14,350 nt of DNA from an uncultured Alphaproteobacteria bacterium (GTDB taxonomy: Bacteria; Pseudomonadota; Alphaproteobacteria; CASFRQ01; SAAU01). The position numbers and the translations under genes were made by a program. The stretch is taken from the NCBI GenBank assembly GCA_949296785.1, contig CASFRQ010000112.1, positions 1 to 14,350 of the forward strand, given 5' to 3'. Shown here piece by piece: positions 1 through 7,136 of the stretch; position 1 is the stretch's first letter, and each line of letters opens with the position of its first letter. The notes beneath the pieces were generated by a model that had not been told where the DNA came from, did no database searches, and saw nothing but the letters and a program-made list of their open reading frames with translations.

Positions 1-41
1 AAAAGAGAAGAAGTCTTTTTTCCGGATTTGAAAGAATTCAT
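1..41 (-). CDS. Start of a gene cut by the left edge, overlapping the ppiD stop
   Basis: Only 13 complete codons are visible, reading M-N-S-F-K-S-G-K-K-T-S-S-L. The ATG shares one base with the ppiD stop (TGATG overlap), and GGAGG lies 4 bases upstream inside the end of ppiD. A second ATG directly before it (42-44) would sit only one base from GGAGG, so the downstream ATG is preferred. The overlap and strong ribosome-binding site suggest translational coupling to ppiD. In many alphaproteobacteria the gene after this ppiD/SurA-like gene is trpE. That fits only by position, since too little protein is visible to confirm it. Confidence 0.5.
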   Translation of the reverse strand, partial: MNSFKSGKKTSSL

Positions 42-1912
42 CATTCCTCCTCTGAAGAAGTCCCTAAAGAAAACATGGAGGCAATTTCATCACGTTCAAT
101 TACGACACCCAAACAATCCGCATAGTCAAATTTAACTTCGGCAGTCGTTTCCTTAGCAAGACGTTGGCGTAAAAGCTCTTCCTCCATCTGTTGACGCGAC
201 GCGGCGGATTCGCTATAGGAAACCTTATCTACAACCGCAACAATAAATGATCCCGTTTGAGGGATGACGACTGCCGTTCCCGGACGCGTGGCAAAAAGAG
301 TATCCGTAACAGAAGTGGGCAACTCTTCATTACCGCTTCTCGCCACTCCTTTTAAAGAAGAACTTTTTAAATTCTCCTCTTTCAAAACAGTCTCAAACTT
401 TGAACCGTTGTCAAAAGCCTCTTGAATTCTCTCAGATTTTTCAGATAACAACCGTTCTTTTTCATCTTTTTCCCAAGCTTTAATCAGTTCCGGACGACTC
501 TGGTTAAAACTCTTCTGTTCTTGAGGATAGATATTGTCAATAAAGGCCACCAAATAACCGTCTCCCTCTTCAATTAACGGCGTTGTTTCAGACAAAGAAG
601 AGGAAAAAACCATCTGCATCAACCGAGGATTGGAAAGAACACCTTCGTCACCCGACCCGAAAGAAGCGTTTAAAACAGGGTGTTCAGCTACATTCAAAGC
701 CTGTGCAACATCATGAAGAGTTTTGCCTTCACCAATCATATCCTGAGCTTGGCGGACTTTTTCCTCCATCAGGGTATAGGCTTTTTCAGTCTCCAATTGA
801 TCACGAATAGCCTTTTTTAATTCCTGTTTTGAAGGTTCTTTTGCCGCTGCTATCTCCCGAACAACCAGAAAATGGTATCCGAGAGGACTTTGTATCGGTC
901 CGACAACCTTATTCAACGAAGCAGAAAATAAAGGACCTGACAACTCTTCCATCACAGAATTTTTCTCAACCCAGCCGAAATCTGTCTCTTCAGGCGTCTG
1001 TCCGGCTTCGGAAGAAGCCTTTTCAACAAAATTGGCAGCCGTTAAGACTTTAGACAAAGCCTGAGCTTCCTGTTCCGTATCCACCTTGATTTGATCCACA
1101 CGACGTTTTTCCGGCTCAGAAAGAAGAGCTTTTCTCTCTTCATAAACTTCTTCAATATCCTGTTCGGAAACGCCAGTCTGTCCTTTCAATGAATTTGGAG
1201 AAATTTCTATATATGTAAAATCTCTTCTTTCCGGAATCACGAGAGTTGCCGACATCGCATCATAGTATTCCCTCAAACGCTCTTCGGAAGGTTCGTCTTG
1301 TACCGGCATATCCTCTGCCAAAACCGACACATAGGAAATATCCCTCGTTTCATTTTGATATTTCAAAAGCCCTTCGGAAAGCGCCTTCGGCATATAGACA
1401 ACGGCATCAACGGCATAATTCAGATGATTGTCTGCCAAAACCTGACGCGCTTGTTTGATAAATTCTTCTTCTCCCAATCCCTGTTGATTCAAATAAGCAG
1501 AAAAAATATTTCGGTCAAATTCACCGGTAACCGACTGAAAAACGGGATTATAAACAATATATCTACTGACGGCATCGTCCCCGGCAATCGTCCCCAACTC
1601 TTCGGAAATGCTACGATTTAAAAGCCTGTCCACCAAAGAAGCGACCGTTTGATCCAAAAGGCCGGCCTGCAGAGCCTGCTCCGTCGTTAGATTAACACCG
1701 CGGCGGCGCAGCTGTTGAACAGTCTTTTCAAACTCGGTAGCCAATTGAAAGGAAGAAACTTTTTCGGAGCCGACGCGAATCATTGTTTCCTTTTTTCCAA
1801 TGAGGGAAATAAAATCGGAAATGCCCCACACCGAAACCATGCTTAAAGCAATGACAAACAAAATAACTTTGAAAAACCAGCTTTCGCCCAAACGGCGGAA
1901 AAACATAATCAT
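41..1912 (-). CDS. ppiD: PpiD/SurA-like periplasmic peptidyl-prolyl isomerase family protein
   Basis: This 623-residue protein has the PpiD layout: a short cytoplasmic start (MIMFFRRLGESWFFK), one transmembrane anchor at about residues 14-36, a SurA-type N-terminal chaperone region to about 220, one parvulin-like domain at about 267-355, and a long helical tail. PpiD proteins are inner-membrane anchored and assist folding of exported proteins near the Sec translocon. In the parvulin domain the first conserved histidine position reads RVDQIKV, so it appears to be Gln. The usual GG-x-LG stretch is reduced to DFGWV, while the later GYHFLVV is intact. This may be mainly a chaperone, as is thought for E. 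coli PpiD. The start is supported by AAGGGA about 7 bases upstream. It follows rimI after a 95-base gap holding a candidate promoter, and it overlaps the next gene. Family assignment is confident; catalytic competence is not. Confidence 0.9.
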   Translation of the reverse strand: MIMFFRRLGESWFFKVILFVIALSMVSVWGISDFISLIGKKETMIRVGSEKVSSFQLATEFEKTVQQLRRRGVNLTTEQALQAGLLDQTVASLVDRLLNRSISEELGTIAGDDAVSRYIVYNPVFQSVTGEFDRNIFSAYLNQQGLGEEEFIKQARQVLADNHLNYAVDAVVYMPKALSEGLLKYQNETRDISYVSVLAEDMPVQDEPSEERLREYYDAMSATLVIPERRDFTYIEISPNSLKGQTGVSEQDIEEVYEERKALLSEPEKRRVDQIKVDTEQEAQALSKVLTAANFVEKASSEAGQTPEETDFGWVEKNSVMEELSGPLFSASLNKVVGPIQSPLGYHFLVVREIAAAKEPSKQELKKAIRDQLETEKAYTLMEEKVRQAQDMIGEGKTLHDVAQALNVAEHPVLNASFGSGDEGVLSNPRLMQMVFSSSLSETTPLIEEGDGYLVAFIDNIYPQEQKSFNQSRPELIKAWEKDEKERLLSEKSERIQEAFDNGSKFETVLKEENLKSSSLKGVARSGNEELPTSVTDTLFATRPGTAVVIPQTGSFIVAVVDKVSYSESAASRQQMEEELLRQRLAKETTAEVKFDYADCLGVVIERDEIASMFSLGTSSEEE

Positions 1913-1952
1913 GAGCGCTTCCCTTATTTTTAATCAAAAAAACTTTGGAAGT

Positions 1953-1981
1953 ATCATAATAGGAGCGGCATTTTTCCGCAA
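1953..1981 (-). promoter_or_regulatory. Candidate sigma70-type promoter for ppiD
   Basis: On the minus strand TTGCGG (1976-1981) and TATGAT (1953-1958, 5 of 6 to TATAAT) are separated by 17 bases. The predicted start lies about 35 bases before the ppiD ATG. The -35 element is weak (3 of 6), so this is a pattern match only. A small inverted repeat, GCGG/CCGC, overlaps it. Confidence 0.35.
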
Positions 1982-2007
1982 TACAAATTTTTCTTTTTTT
2001 AAGGTTT

Positions 2008-2466
2008 TTAGGGAATTGCCTCCCCGTCTTCAAACTCTTTTTTTAAAACAAGCGCATCCCGGCCAACGCCTTCACGGGTTGGATAATAATCTTTGCGTTC
2101 ACCGACGGGAATAAATCCCTCTTTCTGATATAAGGACAAAGCAGGCCAATTATTTTTTGAGACCTCTAAAAAAATTTCCCGCACGCCTTTTCTGACCGCT
2201 TCTCGGCAAGCGGCTTGCAGAAGACCTTTTCCCAAACCATTACCCCTTTCTTCCGGTAAAACGCAGAAGGTAAGGATTTCCGCCTCCTCCAACACATGGG
2301 AACAAAGAATAAAACCATTTTCATGAAAAATGCCGAAACGAGCCGGGCAAGACAGCAATGTTTCAAAATCACCAGCCGGCCATCCGTCATCAAAACAGCG
2401 TTTATGGATATAAGACGCCCTATCGGCATGTTCCGGCAAAAAAGGAAGAAAAGAAAAACTCGGCAT
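2008..2466 (-). CDS. rimI: RimI-type ribosomal protein S18 N-terminal alanine acetyltransferase
   Basis: This 152-residue GNAT-fold N-acetyltransferase has the size of RimI. RimI transfers acetyl from acetyl-CoA to the N-terminal alanine of ribosomal protein S18. The acetyl-CoA-binding motif A reads LPEERGNGLGKGLL (residues 70-83, with R-x-x-G-x-G as RGNGLG). It is followed by the RimI-like segment EVSKNNWPALSLYQKEGF (101-118) and a DYYPTREG...DAL stretch near the C-terminus. AGAGGG lies a few bases before the ATG. The gene sits 54 bases downstream of tsaB on the same strand, the usual tsaB-rimI pairing in bacteria, which strengthens RimI over a generic GNAT. It is probably co-transcribed from the tsaB promoter. 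Confidence 0.88.
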   Translation of the reverse strand: MPSFSFLPFLPEHADRASYIHKRCFDDGWPAGDFETLLSCPARFGIFHENGFILCSHVLEEAEILTFCVLPEERGNGLGKGLLQAACREAVRKGVREIFLEVSKNNWPALSLYQKEGFIPVGERKDYYPTREGVGRDALVLKKEFEDGEAIP

Positions 2467-2520
2467 GAGGCCCTCTTTTAAAAAATTTTAATCACAATTC
2501 TAAAACATTAGAAACAATCG

Positions 2521-3153
2521 TTACAATGTAACATCAGCCGGCCTTAAATAAACAGGTTCCGGCGGTTGAGGGACTTCCCTTTTCTCAAAAGCCAACAGAC
2601 CGACAGCCACGGCGCCGGACGAATCAAACAAGGGAAGCAACGTTATTTTTTCACCGATGCCTTTTTCATCAAACTCTTCTTTTAAACGCCGCGCGCCGTC
2701 TCCGGCAACATTAAAGGGAAGAAACTCCTTCATCTGTTCGGCTGTCATAACGGACGGCGCCGCCAACGCCTTTCCGTTTTCATCAAACGGCTGCGCATAA
2801 TAATCGTCTCTTTTGGACTCCAAGACAATCCATGCCTTCTTTTTTAAATTATACGCGCACGCTTCAAAATTCGTTACACCGACCACCGGTTTATTTAAAG
2901 CCAAACCGATTCCCTTCGCCGCCGCCAACCCTATCCGAACACCCGTAAAAGAGCCGGGGCCCCGTGCCACAGCCACCATATCCGTTTGTTTTAAAGAACA
3001 GCCTGCCTTTTCCGCAGCCTGCAAAATCATCGGAATAAGAATTTCCGCCTGTCCGACCGCGCATTCTTGAGAAACTAAGCTCAAAACCTGACCGTCCCTC
3101 AAAAATGCGGCGGCGCATCCGTCGGTTGCCACATTCAAAGATAAAATAAGCAT
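2521..3153 (-). CDS. tsaB: TsaB, tRNA N6-threonylcarbamoyladenosine biosynthesis subunit
   Basis: TsaB (YeaZ) is the partner of TsaD and TsaE in transferring threonylcarbamoyl to A37 of ANN-decoding tRNAs in the cytoplasm. The family hallmark GPGSFTGVRIG is at residues 65-75 of the 210-residue form, followed by the typical G-L-A-L-N-K-P-V-V-G-V segment and a C-terminal P-V-Y-L-R-P. The ASKHA-fold N-terminus reads MLILSLNVATDG, where many homologues have LAIDTS. The reading frame is open further upstream to an ATG at 3207. I chose the ATG at 3153 because it gives the normal family start, has AAAGGAG 4 bases upstream, and lies downstream of the promoter candidate that would otherwise fall inside the longer form. 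rimI follows on the same strand. Confidence 0.92.
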   Translation of the reverse strand: MLILSLNVATDGCAAAFLRDGQVLSLVSQECAVGQAEILIPMILQAAEKAGCSLKQTDMVAVARGPGSFTGVRIGLAAAKGIGLALNKPVVGVTNFEACAYNLKKKAWIVLESKRDDYYAQPFDENGKALAAPSVMTAEQMKEFLPFNVAGDGARRLKEEFDEKGIGEKITLLPLFDSSGAVAVGLLAFEKREVPQPPEPVYLRPADVTL

Positions 3154-3190
3154 TCCGCTCCTTTCAAAAAATAAACCGAACCTTATCGGC

Positions 3191-3218
3191 ATTTTACTTT
3201 TTTCCATCCCGGATGCAA
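3191..3218 (-). promoter_or_regulatory. Candidate promoter for tsaB-rimI
   Basis: On the minus strand TTGCAT (3213-3218) and TAAAAT (3191-3196, 5 of 6 to consensus) are 16 bases apart. Transcription would start about 30 bases before the tsaB ATG at 3153. This also argues against the longer tsaB start at 3207. The -35 match is only 3 of 6. Confidence 0.4.
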
Positions 3219-3227
3219 AGGATTTTA

Positions 3228-3255
3228 TTGACCTTCTTTATTTTTCCTTTAAATT
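3228..3255 (+). promoter_or_regulatory. Candidate promoter for the DUF502 gene
   Basis: TTGACC (3228-3233, 5 of 6 to TTGACA) and TAAATT (3250-3255, 4 of 6 to TATAAT) are separated by 16 bases, placing the start about 28 bases before the ATG. Its -35 lies 10 bases from the -35 of the divergent tsaB promoter candidate, so the two would be back to back. Confidence 0.4.
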
Positions 3256-3289
3256 ACAGAAAAAGACAACCTGTCAAGCGGAGAAAAAA

Positions 3290-4153
3290 ATGCGGGAAAA
3301 CCAAAAGAAAAAACAAAAAACGACTCCTTCTCCCGTTCCAGGAAAAAACAAAGCACAAATACGGGTGGAAACATGTAATCCGGATATCAACAACCTTTTG
3401 TCAGAAAACCTCCCGCCTCAAAATACCCCGAAAAGCCCTGATGAAACGCAAAGCCGAGACACTCCTTTTTCCCAAGATCAGGCAAACGGGCCAAAACAGC
3501 CTGAAAAGCAGAAGGCCTCCTTGAAAACCTATTTTTTCACAGGAATTCTTGTTACGGCGCCGGTGGCCATTACGGGATATCTGACTTATGAATTTATAAA
3601 ATACATAGACGACCTGGTAGCCGGCCTCCTGCCGCCGGCTTATAACCCGGAAACTTACCTGCCGTTTTCCGTGCCGGGAATCGGCGTGGTGATGATGTTT
3701 TTGTTTTTCATTGCCATCGGTATGCTGACGGCAGGGTTTGTCGGACGGTTTATCGTCCGTCTGGGAGACAGGATTATTTCAAAAATGCCGTTTATCAGCG
3801 GGTTTTACGGTGCTTTGAAAAAATTGTTTGAAACCTTGTTCGGGACGGATAAAACCGCTGCCTTCAGAAAAGCCGTTTTGATTGAATACCCGCGCAAAAA
3901 TTTATGGACAATCGCATTCGTTACCGGTGAAGTTTATGAAAAAATCAGAAAACCTCTCGGTTTGGAAGAAGACAGCATCAGCGTTTACGTCCCGACGACT
4001 CCGAACCCGACTTCGGGCTTTCTCCTTTTCGTTTCCAAGAAGGAAATTGTTCCTCTGGATATGAAAGTGGAGGACGCCTTTAAACTTCTTATTTCAACAG
4101 GTATTGTTACACCCGAAAATACAAAGCAGACCGTTCCGAAGAAAAAAGCGTAA
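3290..4153 (+). CDS. DUF502 family inner-membrane protein with a long hydrophilic N-terminal extension
   Basis: The family is membrane-embedded and of unestablished function. In this 287-residue protein, residues 1-78 are hydrophilic and rich in Lys, Gln, Pro and Asn. The DUF502 core then starts with a first transmembrane segment at about 81-103 and a second at about 129-152. Conserved-looking cytoplasmic motifs follow: MPFISGFYGALKKLFETLFG (166-185), YPRKNLWTIAFVTGEV (200-215) and VPTTPNPTSGFLLFVSK (234-250), the last being the family signature. The start is well supported by GGAG 6 bases upstream, and there is no internal ATG before the first membrane segment. The extension is therefore probably real, although most DUF502 proteins I know of begin close to the first membrane helix. 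It is divergent from tsaB and convergent with the ELM1-family gene. Confidence 0.88.
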   Translation: MRENQKKKQKTTPSPVPGKNKAQIRVETCNPDINNLLSENLPPQNTPKSPDETQSRDTPFSQDQANGPKQPEKQKASLKTYFFTGILVTAPVAITGYLTYEFIKYIDDLVAGLLPPAYNPETYLPFSVPGIGVVMMFLFFIAIGMLTAGFVGRFIVRLGDRIISKMPFISGFYGALKKLFETLFGTDKTAAFRKAVLIEYPRKNLWTIAFVTGEVYEKIRKPLGLEEDSISVYVPTTPNPTSGFLLFVSKKEIVPLDMKVEDAFKLLISTGIVTPENTKQTVPKKKA

Positions 4154-4441
4154 CCTTCATAAAACAAAAGTATAATCAATAAGCTTGCAAAGAAATATTT
4201 GCCAAAGCCGGCTTAATACAATCCATTGTTTTGGCATTAACGACTCTTCAAAAATTCTCTATCATAAAATGCTAGTCAAAAAACAAATTCAAAAACCGTA
4301 CAGAAAATGATTTTTGCCTGTTCTGTTATCGGAAACCAATCCAAGGGCTCGCAAATCTTCCGATATATTAAAACAATCAGGAAGATAAAACAATACCGCA
4401 AGAATTCAAAGAAACTTCCTCTTGTACCATATTTTCCTTGT
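4154..4441. other. Convergent intergenic region without a clear gene or terminator
   Basis: This AT-rich stretch separates the converging DUF502 and ELM1-family genes. It holds a nested weak fold: GCCAAA (4201-4206) pairs with TTTGGC (4230-4235) and encloses ACAA/TTGT (4218-4229). A short GCAAA/TTTGC hairpin (4187-4202) lies just before it. None is followed by a convincing T-run on either strand, so I do not call a terminator. TATAAT at 4171-4176 has no matching -35. Confidence 0.5.
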
Positions 4442-5398
4442 TTACGAAAGCATGGAAAAAACCTTTGCCGCAACATCTTCGGCAGCGTTCAGATATCCGC
4501 CGGAAGGCGCCGTTTCACTGCCAAGGGGCGCCGCTTTTTTCAAAGAGTAAAGTTCCTGATGGAATCTTTTATGCTTTTCGGAAATATTCATGGATTCGGT
4601 AAAAATATACACAGGTTTACCGGTGGCGCACGCCTCCGCGCACATGGAAATGGAATCCCCCGTCACCACCACCGTATCCGCCCAGGAAAGCAAGCCGAAA
4701 TAGGGGTTTTCCATTCCTTTCTGCCCTTTGTAAAAGAAACAGCTTTCTTTAGAAAATTCTTTTTCCATATACGCGACCACTTCATCAGGCGTCCGACGGG
4801 AAGTCGTTACCAGCAAAGAGCCATGAGGTATTTGCAGAACCTTCTTAACCAATGTTTTTCCCATTTCAAGCGTAAAAGGGCTATCCTTTGTAGAACCGCC
4901 GACAATTAAAGAAATCCGAGGAGAGGAGTACTTTTCAAGAACCGGCGCCCATTTTTTCTTTTCTTCCGCCAAAAGAGACGGCGTTACTTTATGTGGCGCA
5001 CCGACGGTTTCAAAAACATTGTCATACTTTCCTTTATAGGCGTCATGTTTCGGTAAAGCGATTAAAAACGCGTCCTTAAAACCGGCAGCTCCGGGATTCA
5101 TTAAATGAATGATTTTTGTTTTGCCGCCCGAAAGTTTTCGTATATGCCGGGAGAGGGGATACAGGCGACGGCCGGCGGAAATGACAAAATCGGGGAAGGG
5201 CGGTTTGATTTGCTCCAGGCAATCCTTTTGTATCCCCAAAACGGATGCGCCGCGCAGAAAATTCGGAAGTTTTACCCACTTATCATAAGTGATGTTTTTA
5301 ATCTCATAAGGCCACTTCAAGGCTTGCGCGACGCCGATTGTTTGTCCCTTGTTACCGGCCCTGTCATCTAAAAGGACCCATACCGTTCTTTCTTCCAT
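4442..5398 (-). CDS. ELM1-like (mitochondrial fission ELM1 family) protein
   Basis: The protein has 318 residues and belongs to the family named after plant ELM1 (formerly DUF1022), which is common in alphaproteobacteria. The bacterial function is not settled. The fold resembles GT-B glycosyltransferases, so a role in envelope glycan work is possible but inferred. Visible motifs are DDRAGNKGQTIGVAQAL near the N-terminus (11-27), SAGRR (74-78), VGGSTK (166-171), TTSRRTP (198-204), VVTGDSISMCAEA (244-256) and TGKPVYIF (259-266). The frame extends to an in-frame GTG at 5416. The ATG at 5398 is preferred because AAGGAG lies 6 bases upstream, inside the longer form. It is transcribed alone, divergent from dnaB. 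Confidence 0.85.
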   Translation of the reverse strand: MEERTVWVLLDDRAGNKGQTIGVAQALKWPYEIKNITYDKWVKLPNFLRGASVLGIQKDCLEQIKPPFPDFVISAGRRLYPLSRHIRKLSGGKTKIIHLMNPGAAGFKDAFLIALPKHDAYKGKYDNVFETVGAPHKVTPSLLAEEKKKWAPVLEKYSSPRISLIVGGSTKDSPFTLEMGKTLVKKVLQIPHGSLLVTTSRRTPDEVVAYMEKEFSKESCFFYKGQKGMENPYFGLLSWADTVVVTGDSISMCAEACATGKPVYIFTESMNISEKHKRFHQELYSLKKAAPLGSETAPSGGYLNAAEDVAAKVFSMLS

Positions 5399-5412
5399 TT
5401 TATTCTCCTTTT

Positions 5413-5468
5413 TCACCGGCAGAAACCTCTTTTATCACCTATTTTAGTGGTATGCCTCACCCGGTGAG
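5413..5468. repeat. TCACC direct repeats at exact 22-base spacing plus CTCACC-C-GGTGAG palindrome
   Basis: TCACC occurs at 5413, 5435 and 5457, so the copies are 22 bases apart, about two helical turns. The third copy is half of a perfect 6-base inverted repeat with a one-base centre (5456-5468). The first copy extended, TCACCGG (5413-5419), is also the exact inverse of CCGGTGA (5461-5467). The array lies between the ELM1-like gene and dnaB. It could be an operator for either gene, but chance cannot be excluded with a 5-base core. Confidence 0.35.
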
Positions 5469-5552
5469 CTTATATGCTTTATTTTCTGTATATCAGATTT
5501 ATCGGCTGAAGAAAATTTTTTTTATTGTTTTTCTGCCTTTCAAAAATTTTGC

Positions 5553-5579
5553 TTGTTCCAAAAAGAGCTTTGATATAAC
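5553..5579 (+). promoter_or_regulatory. Candidate promoter for dnaB
   Basis: TATAAC (5574-5579, 5 of 6 to TATAAT) lies about 32 bases before the dnaB ATG. The upstream element is TTGTTC at 5553-5558 with a 15-base spacer, or TTGCTT at 5549-5554 with 19, neither ideal. The -10 position is the better-supported part. Confidence 0.35.
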
Positions 5580-5610
5580 TTAAAGCCAAACCCAAAATAA
5601 GGAAAAAAGA

Positions 5611-7062
5611 ATGTCTGAAGACCAAAATGTACGGATTTTACCGCAGAATCTGGAAGCGGAGCAGGCTTTGCTCGGTGCTTTGCTGACAAACGCGCGAGCG
5701 CTGGAAAAAGTAAATGACTTTTTAAAGCCGCAACATTTCGCTCTTGCCGTACACGGCAAAATTTTTGAAGCGATTCAAACTCTTAACGAGCACGGACGCA
5801 TTGCCGATGTCATCACATTAAAGGAATATATGAAAGATGATCCGTCCTTAAAAGAGCTGGGGGGCGATTCGTACCTGATGACTTTGGCGACGGCCTCAAC
5901 TTCTCTGATTAACGCTGCCGATTACGGTAAGCAGATTTTTGACCGTTATCTGCGCCGTGAACTGATTGCTTTCGGGACGGACACAGTCAATGATGCTTTT
6001 ACCATCTCTTATGAAAACGACGCTTCTAAACAGATAGAAACAGCAGAGCACAAACTTTACGAACTGGCTAATGAAGGTGAACTGGAAGGCGGGCCTGTAC
6101 CCCTCTTATCCGGTTTAAAAGAAACTCTGCAAATGACGGAAAAAGCGATGCAGGATCCTTCCGGCATTTCCGGGCTTCCGACGGGGTTGATAGACATAGA
6201 CAAACTGATGGGCGGCCTGCACGATTCTGACCTGATTATTCTGGCGGGACGACCGGCGATGGGCAAATCCGCCTTGGCAACCTGCATAGCTTTTAATATT
6301 GCAAAAAAGCTGGAAGAAGAAAATAAAAAGAAGCAGGAGAAAAAAGCCGTCGCTTTCTTTTCTCTGGAAATGTCCACCGAACAGCTGGCCACACGTATTT
6401 TATCCACCTATACCCATATCAGCAGCCATGATATGCGCCGCGGCCGTCTGCAAGCGGAACAGTTTGATGAAATGGCCGGTGCATTGTCTTTATTGAATAA
6501 ATTACCTTTGTATATTGATGATACGCCCGGCATTACGGTCAACGGCATTAAAACAAGAGCGCGCCGACTGAAACGAGACAAAGATAAAGGATTGGCCTTG
6601 ATTGTCATTGACTATCTGCAGCTGATTTCCGGTTCCGGGCGAACGGACAACCGTGTGCAGGAATTATCGGAAATCACGCGCTCTTTAAAACTTCTGGCAA
6701 AGGAATTAAATGTTCCGGTCCTGGTTTTATCCCAGCTTAGCCGTTTGGTGGAAATGAGAGACAACAAAAGGCCGCAGCTTTCGGACTTAAGAGAATCCGG
6801 TTCCATTGAGCAGGACGCGGATGTTGTCATGTTTGTGTATCGGGAAATTTACTATCTGCAAAACGATGTTCCTCAGCAAAGGGGAAATGAAACGCAGGAT
6901 AAATTTCAGCTCAGGATGCAGGAATGGGAACAAAAAAAACTGGATATTGCCAAAAAAGCGGAAGCTATCATTGCCAAACAACGTCACGGCCCTACGGGAA
7001 CGGCCAACCTGTTTTTCAACGGTGAATTCACGGAATTCGGCAACCTGGAACAGGAAAGTTAA
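5611..7062 (+). CDS. dnaB: Replicative DNA helicase DnaB
   Basis: DnaB is the hexameric 5'-3' helicase that unwinds DNA at the replication fork. This 483-residue protein has normal length. The N-terminal collar domain (about 10-115, beginning PQNLEAEQALLGALL) is followed by a linker helix and the RecA-like motor. Motor motifs are Walker A GRPAMGKS (213-220), SLEMS (251-255), Walker B LIVIDYLQL (330-338), the NRVQELSEITRSLKLLA helix (347-363), LSQLSR (373-378), SDLRESGSIEQDAD (391-404) and the arginine-finger segment KQRHGPTG (456-463). Lys/Glu-rich insertions at about 234-245 and 416-450 resemble those of alphaproteobacterial DnaB. AAGGA lies 7 bases before the ATG. The gene stands alone, with a strong terminator about 30 bases after the stop. 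Confidence 0.97.
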   Translation: MSEDQNVRILPQNLEAEQALLGALLTNARALEKVNDFLKPQHFALAVHGKIFEAIQTLNEHGRIADVITLKEYMKDDPSLKELGGDSYLMTLATASTSLINAADYGKQIFDRYLRRELIAFGTDTVNDAFTISYENDASKQIETAEHKLYELANEGELEGGPVPLLSGLKETLQMTEKAMQDPSGISGLPTGLIDIDKLMGGLHDSDLIILAGRPAMGKSALATCIAFNIAKKLEEENKKKQEKKAVAFFSLEMSTEQLATRILSTYTHISSHDMRRGRLQAEQFDEMAGALSLLNKLPLYIDDTPGITVNGIKTRARRLKRDKDKGLALIVIDYLQLISGSGRTDNRVQELSEITRSLKLLAKELNVPVLVLSQLSRLVEMRDNKRPQLSDLRESGSIEQDADVVMFVYREIYYLQNDVPQQRGNETQDKFQLRMQEWEQKKLDIAKKAEAIIAKQRHGPTGTANLFFNGEFTEFGNLEQES

Positions 7063-7093
7063 AAAACATTTTTCAATTATTTCCATATTCTCT

Positions 7094-7136
7094 GTCCGCC
7101 GGCTGGTCAAAAATCATCCGGCGGATGTTTTTGTTT
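7094..7136 (+). terminator. Rho-independent terminator of dnaB
   Basis: A perfect GC-rich 8-base stem, TCCGCCGG (7095-7102) with CCGGCGGA (7118-7125), has a 15-base loop. It extends by G-T pairs and is followed by GTTTTTGTTT. It begins 32 bases after the dnaB stop and is correctly oriented. Confidence 0.85.

Noticed and set aside
583..1621. Several plus-strand open frames of 70-107 codons across ppiD
   Set aside because: They lie antisense to a well-supported gene, have no family resemblance and look like shadows of its codon use.
2498..2513. TTCTAA-AACA-TTAGAA hairpin between tsaB and rimI as a terminator
   Set aside because: The stem is short and AT-only apart from one pair, and no adjacent T-run follows on the minus strand.
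3154..3207. Longer tsaB start at 3207
   Set aside because: It adds 18 residues not typical of TsaB, has a poorer upstream context and would contain the promoter candidate; the ATG at 3153 has AAAGGAG.
4307..4909. A 200-codon plus-strand open frame
   Set aside because: Most of it lies antisense to the ELM1-like gene, its composition is Arg/Phe-rich, and it lacks domain motifs and a good ribosome-binding site.
5399..5416. GTG start of the ELM1-like gene at 5416
   Set aside because: The AAGGAG for the ATG at 5398 lies inside this extension, which marks the ATG as the true start.
6398..6408. TTATCCACC resembling a DnaA box
   Set aside because: It is a single near match inside the dnaB coding region with no cluster or AT-rich unwinding element, so not evidence for an origin.
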